Assembly: GCA_043749225.1 (NCBI GenBank)
Contig: JAYVEP010000073.1
Span: 1 to 14,239, forward strand
Origin: JANXUC01 sp043749225
GTDB lineage: Bacteria > Acidobacteriota > Terriglobia > Terriglobales > Acidobacteriaceae
DNA length: 14,239 bases
Direction: 5' to 3'
Shown: positions 6,042-12,773 of the stretch, in pieces
Numbering within the stretch: position 1 is the stretch's first letter
How the letters are laid out: every line of letters begins with the position of its first letter
Program-made: the position numbers and the translations under genes
The notes under the pieces: model-generated
What the model was told of the DNA's origin: nothing
What the model saw: the letters and a program-made list of their open reading frames with translations, nothing else
Databases searched by the model: none

Positions 6042-6812
6042 TCACTTCCGTTTGTAATCAGTAAACCTCAAGACTTCCTTGATGTGGGTATCGCCGTGGG
6101 CGAAGTGCAGCGTATCGTCAGCGGAGGAGAACGTGGGAAACCAGTATTTCCCGTCAATCAGCTCGCGCCAGGTCGTGAACTTGGGAAACAGATTTTCATC
6201 CACGCGCTTTCTATGCTGAATGCGGATGTCGGGAACCGATTTACCCGTATTTTTCACGATTTGGAAATCGTGATCGTCCACCCAAATTCTTCCTTGAAAG
6301 TAACGGCGGCCTTTTTCCATCTGCTTAGGCGCGACGTCAAAAGCGTAGCAGTGCAGTTCATCCAGCCGCTGCTGTCCCACGTAGGTCACGTTGTATTCTC
6401 TTAATTCATCGGCGCCGATTGTGAACGACTGTCGCGTGTCGAGGTCTGCCAAGTCTTCTTTCGAGACTGGCAGGCTGGGTTGCGGCGCGAACACAACGTT
6501 CTTGGTCCACTTTATCTTCTCTTCGTAGTGCATGTCCGCGACCTGCTGGAACTCGCTCGCTACCTTCCCCGCCGCATCGATGGTGTGCGCTTGAATGCTT
6601 TGCCGGAAAGTGTAAGTGCGTCGAATAGCTTGGACTTCTGCTTCTTTCGCGGCAAAGCGTTGGATGACCTGCGCCGCCGTCAGTTCTTTTGGAACGGCAG
6701 TATCCAGCTCCCCTTCGCCGCGGTCTTGCGCTGAAGCGCAGTTTGGCAGCATGCATAGAACGCATAGAACGCCGGTAGCGACAGAAGGGAAAGCAAAGCG
6801 GGAACAGATCAT
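6042..6812 (-). CDS. Secreted LolA-fold-like protein, paralogue A
   Basis: This 256-residue protein has an N-terminal signal peptide (hydrophobic core VATGVLCVLCMLP, cleavage likely after CASAQ near residue 29). Cys residues near the site do not make a proper lipobox. The mature part begins with an acidic linker and an amphipathic helix (VIQRFAAKEAEVQAIRRTYTFRQ). Beta-strand-rich blocks follow: VVFAPQ, VTYVGQQRLDELHCYAFDVAPKQ, RYFQGRIWVDDHDFQIVK and DGKYWFPT. This pattern suggests the LolA/RseB-like half-barrel fold of outer-membrane lipoprotein sorting proteins, but the assignment is inferred from strand pattern and the 'GRIWVD..D..IVK' motif. The product is probably periplasmic. It is a tandem paralogue of the gene at 6889-7725. 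Start ATG is preceded by GAGG at a short two-base spacing. Confidence 0.8.
   Translation of the reverse strand: MICSRFAFPSVATGVLCVLCMLPNCASAQDRGEGELDTAVPKELTAAQVIQRFAAKEAEVQAIRRTYTFRQSIQAHTIDAAGKVASEFQQVADMHYEEKIKWTKNVVFAPQPSLPVSKEDLADLDTRQSFTIGADELREYNVTYVGQQRLDELHCYAFDVAPKQMEKGRRYFQGRIWVDDHDFQIVKNTGKSVPDIRIQHRKRVDENLFPKFTTWRELIDGKYWFPTFSSADDTLHFAHGDTHIKEVLRFTDYKRK
6256..6287. repeat. 32-base direct repeat inside paralogue A, with central palindrome
   Basis: These 32 bases are identical to 7178-7209 in paralogue B. They encode part of the shared WVDDHDFQIVK block. In this copy the palindrome TCACGATTTGGAAATCGTGA (6254-6273) has perfect nine-base arms around GG. Confidence 0.85.
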
Positions 6813-6828
6813 GGCCTCAGTCTAGAGG

Positions 6829-6878
6829 CAGTTTCCCGATTGCCGCAAGGGATCTCGCCCTTCTCGTCTGGGAAGCTG
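6829..6878 (-). promoter_or_regulatory. Nested hairpin between the LolA-like paralogues
   Basis: The outer arms CAGTTTCCC (6829-6837) and GGGAAGCTG (6870-6878) pair with one mismatch. The inner stem AAGGG (6847-6851) / CCCTT (6858-6862) has loop ATCTCG. It occupies the 76-base gap between the two genes. There is no U-tract, so it could be a processing or attenuation structure rather than a terminator. Confidence 0.35.
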
Positions 6879-6888
6879 TCTCTCTTTA

Positions 6889-7725
6889 CTACTGCTTCTT
6901 CTCGTCGGGGGGAGTCGTTTTTCCTTTGGGCAACTCTTCGCCCTCATAAATAACTCGCGAATTTGATCCGAAGCGTTTGTAATTTTCATACCGCAGAATT
7001 TCGCGAATCCTTATGTCGCCGCTCGAAAAGTGGAGGGTGTCGTCTGCCAGAGTGTAGGTTGGGAACCAATACTTGCCGTCGATTTGCTCGCGCCAGGTAG
7101 TGAAGGCGGGAAACAAATTTTCCCCATCATACTTGTTCTTCTTGCGGATGTCGGGCACGGTTTTTCCATTAGTTTTAACGATTTGGAAATCGTGATCGTC
7201 CACCCAAATACGTCCCTGAAAATACCGTTTGCCCTTTTCAATTTGTTTGGGTGCGATATCAAGAACGTAGGTATGTAACTCATCTTGCTGTTGCTGGCCA
7301 ACATAGAGAATGTCGTACTCGGCAACCTCATCGCTGGTGAGAACAAAAGGCAGCCGGTCGCGCAGGTCGGACAGGTCCTCTTTGGTAATCGAGATCCCGC
7401 CCTGTTCAATCGAGGATTGCGGCGCGAAAACAACATGCTCGCTGCGCCGTCCTTTTTCATCGGTAAGGACATCGAAGGTTTCCTGGTATTCGCCCTTGAC
7501 GGTGTCCCCGTCCATAGCCTGCACTTTCACAGTTTGCCGGAAGGTGTAGTGCTCCCGCGCCTGCTTGAATTCTTTTTCTCGGGCAGCGAAGCGTTGAATA
7601 ACTTCCTCGGGCGTGATGGCAGAGGGCTTGGCCGGATCGAGTGGCCCTTCGGCCTGGTCAGCTCGAGCGGAGAGCGCTAGCAACGGCAATAGCAAGATTG
7701 TTGCGAGTCTAATTTGATTCTTCAT
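6889..7725 (-). CDS. Secreted LolA-fold-like protein, paralogue B
   Basis: This 278-residue protein starts with a clear signal peptide (MKNQIRLATILLLPLLALSARA, cleavage near residue 22). It then runs collinear with paralogue A: VIQRFAAREKEFKQAREHYTFRQ, VVFAPQSS, SITKEDLSDLRDR, ILYVGQQQQDELHTYVLDIAPKQ, RYFQGRIWVDDHDFQIVK, VPDIR, ENLFPAFTTWRE, DGKYWFPT and ADDTLHF. Eighteen consecutive residues (RYFQGRIWVDDHDFQIVK) are identical in both. B has an extra C-terminal tail of about 20 residues rich in Lys, Pro and Glu. The likely fold is the LolA/RseB-like half barrel, with a periplasmic location; the ligand is unknown. It is divergent from the S9 peptidase gene, with a 154-base shared upstream region. 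The ATG has AGGA about 11 bases upstream. Confidence 0.8.
   Translation of the reverse strand: MKNQIRLATILLLPLLALSARADQAEGPLDPAKPSAITPEEVIQRFAAREKEFKQAREHYTFRQTVKVQAMDGDTVKGEYQETFDVLTDEKGRRSEHVVFAPQSSIEQGGISITKEDLSDLRDRLPFVLTSDEVAEYDILYVGQQQQDELHTYVLDIAPKQIEKGKRYFQGRIWVDDHDFQIVKTNGKTVPDIRKKNKYDGENLFPAFTTWREQIDGKYWFPTYTLADDTLHFSSGDIRIREILRYENYKRFGSNSRVIYEGEELPKGKTTPPDEKKQ
7178..7209. repeat. 32-base direct repeat inside paralogue B
   Basis: These bases are identical to 6256-6287. The central palindrome ACGATTTGGAAATCGT (7178-7193) has perfect seven-base arms around GG, two pairs shorter than in paralogue A. Confidence 0.85.
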
Positions 7726-7879
7726 TTGTAAGACGTTCCTAAGCAGCCAAGATAGCGGTTCCTACCAGTATTGTAGATGCGGCGGGGAGCAGAAAGGTTA
7801 TCAGCTCACTGCGGCGGCCAGCCGGGCGTCGTGCCTCCATTCGCCAATTCGTCTACACTTACCTGTTTGTGGAGGCCTT
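7726..7879. promoter_or_regulatory. Divergent promoter region, LolA-like pair / S9 peptidase
   Basis: On the minus strand TACAAT (7770-7775) is a five-of-six -10 match about 45 bases from the LolA-like B start, with no good -35. On the plus strand TACACT (7854-7859) is a four-of-six match close to the peptidase start. The peptidase has a strong ribosome binding site, GGAGG at 7871-7875. No operator was recognised. Confidence 0.35.
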
Positions 7880-10294
7880 ATGCGCCGTTTCATTCTGCTA
7901 GCACTGCTGTTGGTTGGCCCAGCCGTCGTCCCGACTTACCTCGTAGCCCAAGTGAAGCACCCCTTTACTTTCGAAGACATGATGAAGCTCAAGCGAGTCG
8001 GTGAGCCTGTGCCTTCGCCGGATGGTAAGTGGGTGGCGTTCTCGGTGGTCGATGTCAGCTTGGAAGCCAACACGAAGACGCCGCATGTCTGGATTGTTCC
8101 AACGGCAGGTGGCGAGTCGAAGATTCTGATTCCCGATCAGGATTCCGACCGTCCGCGCTGGGCTCCGGACGGTAAGCGCTTCCTGTTTCTGTCGTCGAAA
8201 AGTGATAGCGAGATGGTTTGGGTCACGGAGCCCGACAGCACGGGTAAAATGCAGCCCACGCACCGCTCAATGCCCGGGAAGGATGTGGGCCAGCAAGTCT
8301 GGATAGCGGATTTCGACGGCGCTAGCGGTTCGGTCACATCGACGCACCGCCTTACGACCTTCGCGACAGAAGCGGATGGCCCGATCTGGTCCCCCGATGG
8401 CAAGAATATTGTTTTCGTGTCGAGCGTCTATCCGGAGTGTGCTGGATCACCCGCGGAAGAACTTGCCTGCAATGCAAAAAAGTTGGACGAAGTTGCGAAG
8501 TCCAAGGTGAAAGCGCAAATCTTTACCCGATTGTTGTACCGCCATTGGAACGCGTATCAGGAAGGGAAGCGCTCGCACCTCTTTGTTGTGTCAGCGGAAA
8601 CCCTTCCAATTCCCAGATGCCCGCCGGGAGCCATGTGCGTCACTCCCTCCCTGGGTTCACCGCCTCGCGACCTCACGCCGGGCGACTATGATTCTCCCGT
8701 CTTCAGCCTCGGCGGACAGGACAACTACGCCTTCTCGCCCGATGGCCAGGAGATCTGCTACACCTCCAACCACGACAAAGTCGAAGCCACCAGCACCAAC
8801 AACGACCTCTGGATCGTCCCGATTAACGTGACGACACCCAACGTAGCGACAGGTGCCTCGCCTGTCCGCTCTTCGCCAGCACAACCACAGAACATCACCG
8901 CCGACAACCCCGCCAGCGATTCCACCCCACTCTATTCCCCTGACGGCAAATACATCGCCTACCGCGCCCAGAAACGACCGGGATATGAGAGTGACCGCTT
9001 TCGGCTGATGTTGTATGAACGGAAGACGGGAGCACAGGTAAGGGTAAGTTTGACTGAGAGCTTTGACCAATGGGTGGGGACATTTGCTTGGGCACCTGAT
9101 TCGAAGCAGATTTTTTTTGCCGGTGAAGATAAGGCGGAGTCACCCTTATCTTCCCTCACCTTTAAGAGGGAAGACGTGGTGGGTGCCGCCGGAAATGACG
9201 TTAATATCCGTAGCACAGAGATCAAGATCGATACATTCACAGGCGGGTTTAACGACGATATTGCTATAACTCCAACCGGCAAGAAGCTCCTGTTCACTCG
9301 TATGTCCATCGGATCGCCAAACGAGATTTACTCCGGGGACCTGTGGTTCACCAAGAACGGCGTAGTGGCAGTCAAAAACGTAGATGCACTGTGCGAAGAC
9401 GATTCGAACGCCAAGCCTAAGCCCGAGAGTTGCATTGTCAGCGAACGCTTTGGATCGGCGCTCACCCACATCAACGACGCCGTCCTCTCCCATGTAGAAG
9501 TGTCGCCCCTGCAAACCTTCTGGTTCGAAGGCGCGGAAAAAGCCAAAGTCCAAGGCTTCCTAATCAAGCCTCCCAACTTCGATCCCAAGAAGAAATACCC
9601 CGTGAAGCTCCTAATCCACGGCGGCCCGCAAGGCGCTTGGGGAGACGACTGGTCTTTCCGCTGGAACGCTGAACTCTTCGCCGCCAACGGATATGTAGTT
9701 CTACAGATCAACCCGCGCGGCTCGACCGGGTATGGACAGAAATTCATCGACGACATCAACGGAGACTGGGGCGGGCGCGCCTTCGAAGACCTGATGAAAG
9801 GCCTCGACTACGCTGAAACGCACTATGGGTTTATTGATAAAGACCGCGATTGCGCCCTCGGCGCCAGCTACGGCGGCTACATGATCAACTGGATTCTCGG
9901 CCACACAGATCGCTTCAAGTGTCTTGTCTCGCACGACGGCATGTTCAACACCGACTCCGCTTGGGGCACGACAGAAGAACTCTGGTTCAACGAGTGGGAA
10001 TTCAAAGGCACGCCCTACACCAACCGCGAGATGTACACAAAGTGGTCGCCACACCTTTTCGCGAAAAACTTCAAGACGCCCACGCTCGTCATCCACGGTC
10101 AGAAAGATTATCGCCTCGACGTTTCCGAGGGCTTCCAACTCTTCACGACGTTGCAACGCATGAACGTGCCGTCGAAAATGCTTTATTTCCCTGACGAAGG
10201 CCATTGGGTGCTGAAGCCGCAAAACAGCCAGCTCTGGTACAAGACGGTCAACGACTGGGTCGATCAGTGGATTGGGGACCCGGCGAAAAAGTAG
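7880..10294 (+). CDS. Secreted S9-family serine peptidase (prolyl oligopeptidase / acylaminoacyl-peptidase type)
   Basis: This 804-residue peptidase has a signal peptide (MRRFILLALLLVGPAVVPTYLVAQ, about 24 residues), an N-terminal beta-propeller and a C-terminal alpha/beta-hydrolase domain. The propeller repeats are visible as SPDGK-type motifs: SPDGKWVAF, APDGKRFLF, SPDGKNIVF, SPDGQEICY, SPDGKYIAY, APDSKQIFF and TPTGKKLLF. The catalytic triad is Ser663 in GASYGGYM, Asp743 in HGQKDYR and His775 in DEGHW. The oxyanion-side motif HGGPQGAWGDDWSFRWN lies near residue 577. S9 enzymes cut short peptides admitted through the propeller; export implies a periplasmic role in peptide breakdown. Compared with the usual family pattern there are extra segments at about residues 240-260, 318-335 and 422-440 in propeller loops. 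GGAGG four bases upstream supports the ATG. Two of the insertions coincide with DNA hairpins. Confidence 0.95.
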   Translation: MRRFILLALLLVGPAVVPTYLVAQVKHPFTFEDMMKLKRVGEPVPSPDGKWVAFSVVDVSLEANTKTPHVWIVPTAGGESKILIPDQDSDRPRWAPDGKRFLFLSSKSDSEMVWVTEPDSTGKMQPTHRSMPGKDVGQQVWIADFDGASGSVTSTHRLTTFATEADGPIWSPDGKNIVFVSSVYPECAGSPAEELACNAKKLDEVAKSKVKAQIFTRLLYRHWNAYQEGKRSHLFVVSAETLPIPRCPPGAMCVTPSLGSPPRDLTPGDYDSPVFSLGGQDNYAFSPDGQEICYTSNHDKVEATSTNNDLWIVPINVTTPNVATGASPVRSSPAQPQNITADNPASDSTPLYSPDGKYIAYRAQKRPGYESDRFRLMLYERKTGAQVRVSLTESFDQWVGTFAWAPDSKQIFFAGEDKAESPLSSLTFKREDVVGAAGNDVNIRSTEIKIDTFTGGFNDDIAITPTGKKLLFTRMSIGSPNEIYSGDLWFTKNGVVAVKNVDALCEDDSNAKPKPESCIVSERFGSALTHINDAVLSHVEVSPLQTFWFEGAEKAKVQGFLIKPPNFDPKKKYPVKLLIHGGPQGAWGDDWSFRWNAELFAANGYVVLQINPRGSTGYGQKFIDDINGDWGGRAFEDLMKGLDYAETHYGFIDKDRDCALGASYGGYMINWILGHTDRFKCLVSHDGMFNTDSAWGTTEELWFNEWEFKGTPYTNREMYTKWSPHLFAKNFKTPTLVIHGQKDYRLDVSEGFQLFTTLQRMNVPSKMLYFPDEGHWVLKPQNSQLWYKTVNDWVDQWIGDPAKK
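8845..8870. repeat. Palindrome inside the S9 gene (insertion 2)
   Basis: AGCGACAGG (8845-8853) pairs with CCTGTCCGCT (8861-8870), apart from one bulged C, around loop TGCCTCG. It encodes the VATGASPVRS part of an apparent in-frame insertion between DLWIVPI and PQNITADNP. The sequence resembles a 'GCGACAGG...CCTGTCGC' repeat type I recall from acidobacterial intergenic DNA. Confidence 0.5.
9149..9174. repeat. Palindrome inside the S9 gene (insertion 3)
   Basis: TCTTCCCTC (9149-9157) and GAGGGAAGA (9166-9174) form a perfect nine-base stem with loop ACCTTTAA. It encodes SSLTFKRED within an apparent in-frame insertion in the propeller. Confidence 0.5.
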
Positions 10295-10327
10295 CGCGCG
10301 TGGTCCATAGAATTCTGAAAATCGCAT

Positions 10328-10350
10328 TTTGTCATTCCGATCATAGCGAG
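10328..10350. repeat. Degenerate TGTCATTCCGA-type interspersed repeat
   Basis: The stretch TTTGTCATTCCGATCATAGC followed by GAGG resembles the 'TGTCATTCCGAGCGAAGCGAGG' intergenic repeat family often seen in acidobacteria (recalled, not searched). It lies in the 160-base convergent gap (10295-10454), which otherwise holds only the hairpin at 10415-10430. Confidence 0.35.
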
Positions 10351-10414
10351 GCCCATGGAACATGCTGCGGCAGACTCGCTAGAGATCTCGAGCCTTGCCC
10401 AGGCCCGTGTAGGG

Positions 10415-10430
10415 CGAGCATTCCTGCTCG
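10415..10430. terminator. Hairpin in convergent gap
   Basis: CGAGCA (10415-10420) and TGCTCG (10425-10430) form a perfect six-base stem with loop TTCC. It lies 24 bases past the stop of the large minus-strand gene and about 120 bases past the S9 stop. It could act as a bidirectional transcript end, but there is no U-tract. Confidence 0.3.
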
Positions 10431-10454
10431 TCGCTCTTAGTCGTCCCAGTACAA

Positions 10455-12773
10455 TCACTCTCGTAGCGAACAAGCCTTTGCTGCACACTGAGAGCATCCA
10501 CTTCGCGAGATCTTCTTGCCCGCTGAAGGATGAGCATCCGGTTTTGCGTGTGCAGCGTCATCCACAGCTTCCGGCACGGCCGGAGTAACGACCAGATCAT
10601 CCGCGCCACCCACTGCGTCGCCCCCCGGTGGAGTCATAGCATCCACAACAAGCTCCGAAAAGACGAACCCCGCTCCGCCACCGTTCTGGACACTCAACAA
10701 AGGGGAAGAATATCCCGCTGGTTTCCCGATCCGCTTTAGCCCTCCCGGCAATCCACCGCCCACGATCTGCGGCAGCACCAGCAAGGAAAACGCGATCTGC
10801 GCCCCAGAATCGGCCGAGACAAATCCTCCAACGACATCGCCCGCCTTAATCGGAGAGGCCCAGGGAGCCAACTGCGCCATGCCATTGACGTCAGAGGGCA
10901 GCAGCGTCTTGGCCGCCCCCAGTATGACCGGATCCGATGGCTGGTAGACCACTTCACCATCAACAATAATCGTGTGGCCACCGTCATCGCCTCGGGAGCG
11001 CACGCTTTGGAAGGTTGTATTCGCCCCAAACACCGGGTTTGGCGGGAAAGCACCATCCGTAGTCCTTACAATCACAGGTTGTGGTATCTGTCCTTCGGTC
11101 GTAGTTTGCTGCAGCCCACTGACGGCCTCAATCCGTAGCGCCGCGACCGGCACCACCCCCACGGAAAATGTCTTACACGGAGCGCTCAGCGGCGCTACGC
11201 AGCCCGTTACCTGAACATCGACGGCCACCCGCGTTAGGGCTAAAGCATTGATGGCATTGCCATTTACGTCCGTCGTTACGGAAGCGGCATGGAGTACTCC
11301 GCGGCCCACTGCCACCTGGAAATCGACTCGGCGCCCGGGCAGTGGGGTCCCATTGTTGAGCACCCGCGCCATCAGCGGCACGCTGAGCGTAGCGCCTTGC
11401 TCCACCTGGACCAGTTGCCCAATCGCCGCAATGTCGAGCGAGGTTGCCGTCCCTGTCACCGTGGTGACCACCGTCGAGGGGTTTGGATAGCTGGCTGGCG
11501 CTAGTTGCGCCGTTTCCAGTCCTGGACCCACTGCCGTGACGCTCGCATTGGTCACCACGCGTCCGCTCGCGTCGCTAACTACGGAGCACCCACCTGCCCC
11601 GCCACAGGCCTCCAGAGTGAGTCCATTGGTCGTGCTCAAAGCCACGGTCGCTCCTGAGACCGGCGTCATTCCATCCACCTGCACAACCAGAAACTGCAAA
11701 GCATTCGGCGTAGTGCCCCCAAGCGGGATGGCCGGATTTGGCACCGGCAGCAGGAGGATCGCGTCCGTCGCGCCAGCTCCTGCGGTAATCGCGTCGGTCA
11801 GCGTGGTAAATCCGCCGGTCGCCGGATCGGTAACCACCACAGTCTGTAGGCCATCCGCCAAGGCAGGCGTTAACAGCAGCACTTGGTTTGCTGAAAAGTT
11901 CACAATCGGCGCCGCAACGCTCCCAACAACACCTAACATCCCGGGCCGAAAGCCCAATCCCTGCACACGTACAGCCTCACTGCCAGCCACGCTGATGCGG
12001 TCTGGGGTCACGAAGTCTCCGTAGAGCACCCGCAGGTGGTGCTCGTAGTCGGGACGGCTATCTCCCCGCCAGTCGGTCACGCCGATGCGGTAGCTGGTGC
12101 TCTGAAATAGCTGGGCGTCCAGCCGAGTCTCGGCATAGGTTCCCGCATTAAACGGGCTCGGCGTCAATGCCGGTGGTGGCGTTCCCGGAGGAGCTGCCAG
12201 GGACCACATACCAATTACCGGCTGAGCCTTATTCTCCGTTGCGTTCCCGTTTTCGTCGACCGCTTCCACTTCAAGGGAAAGGGTCCGATTGGCCTGTGCC
12301 GAGATCCAGTAGTAGTTTGTGCTGTCAGCCAGGTTGAATTCGCTCACCCATTCGCCACGCGGAACCGCCGCCGGATTCAGGTAATCCTGCGAATCAAGCG
12401 TGCTAAAAGACGGTTTCGCCGCACCTGCCATCACAAGGTCTTGCAGCGCGTCTCCGCCCAGGCTTACCGGGACAACCACCGGAACCCACGCGCCGGATGG
12501 ATTCACCTGCAACGGCGCATACGGACCAACCGTGGACGACAACAGGGGGTCTACTGTCTCAACCGTGATCTCATAGCTGGTCGTGATGCTGCCGTCCGGG
12601 AATTCCAAGCCTGCCAGGTCGAAGAATCCTTGCCAGGTAGGATCGTCGGAGCCCCATTGGTTGAAGGGCACCCCAGCTGCGTCTACGGGCCCAGTGATCG
12701 AGTTCCCAGCGTTGCCGCGATACAAGAACCCGGAAACCGTCGTGGCGACAAACGTCCGCGAAGGCTGCAAGGT
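10455..12773 (-). CDS. Large exported TIG/Ig-like protein, C-terminal part after a frameshift
   Basis: This is the downstream part (about 772 residues) of the protein that begins at 13735. It carries on the sequence in a different frame from THR at 12773. SRTFVATTVSGFLYRGNAGNSITG and WQGFFDLAGLEFP open this part. A TIG-like domain follows at about residues 576-660 of the joined protein (VAGSEAVRVQGLGFRPG...FSANQVLLLTPALADGLQTVVVTDPATG). Next come Ig-like (Big_1-like) blocks at roughly 683-745 (VSGATVALSTTNGLT), 780-848 (PLPGRRVDFQVAVGRGVLH, DVNGNA) and 883-980. Such domains are structural modules of exported proteins. The last ~35 residues (after DDAAHAKPDAHP) are basic and Cys-containing and look unlike the rest. 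The same frame is open upstream to 13175, but the residues there (rich in Arg, Ser and Gly, no family features) are an out-of-frame shadow of the N-terminal part. Confidence 0.75.
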   Translation of the reverse strand, partial: TLQPSRTFVATTVSGFLYRGNAGNSITGPVDAAGVPFNQWGSDDPTWQGFFDLAGLEFPDGSITTSYEITVETVDPLLSSTVGPYAPLQVNPSGAWVPVVVPVSLGGDALQDLVMAGAAKPSFSTLDSQDYLNPAAVPRGEWVSEFNLADSTNYYWISAQANRTLSLEVEAVDENGNATENKAQPVIGMWSLAAPPGTPPPALTPSPFNAGTYAETRLDAQLFQSTSYRIGVTDWRGDSRPDYEHHLRVLYGDFVTPDRISVAGSEAVRVQGLGFRPGMLGVVGSVAAPIVNFSANQVLLLTPALADGLQTVVVTDPATGGFTTLTDAITAGAGATDAILLLPVPNPAIPLGGTTPNALQFLVVQVDGMTPVSGATVALSTTNGLTLEACGGAGGCSVVSDASGRVVTNASVTAVGPGLETAQLAPASYPNPSTVVTTVTGTATSLDIAAIGQLVQVEQGATLSVPLMARVLNNGTPLPGRRVDFQVAVGRGVLHAASVTTDVNGNAINALALTRVAVDVQVTGCVAPLSAPCKTFSVGVVPVAALRIEAVSGLQQTTTEGQIPQPVIVRTTDGAFPPNPVFGANTTFQSVRSRGDDGGHTIIVDGEVVYQPSDPVILGAAKTLLPSDVNGMAQLAPWASPIKAGDVVGGFVSADSGAQIAFSLLVLPQIVGGGLPGGLKRIGKPAGYSSPLLSVQNGGGAGFVFSELVVDAMTPPGGDAVGGADDLVVTPAVPEAVDDAAHAKPDAHPSAGKKISRSGCSQCAAKACSLRE

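Noticed and set aside
5958..6404. 148-residue plus-strand ORF
   Set aside because: It is antisense to the LolA-like paralogue A and starts inside a repeat; no recognisable features.
9701..10363. 220-residue minus-strand ORF
   Set aside because: It is antisense to the catalytic domain of the S9 peptidase, whose coding assignment is certain.
11536..12024. 162-residue plus-strand ORF
   Set aside because: It is antisense to the TIG and Ig-like region and is low-complexity Thr/Ala/Pro-rich.
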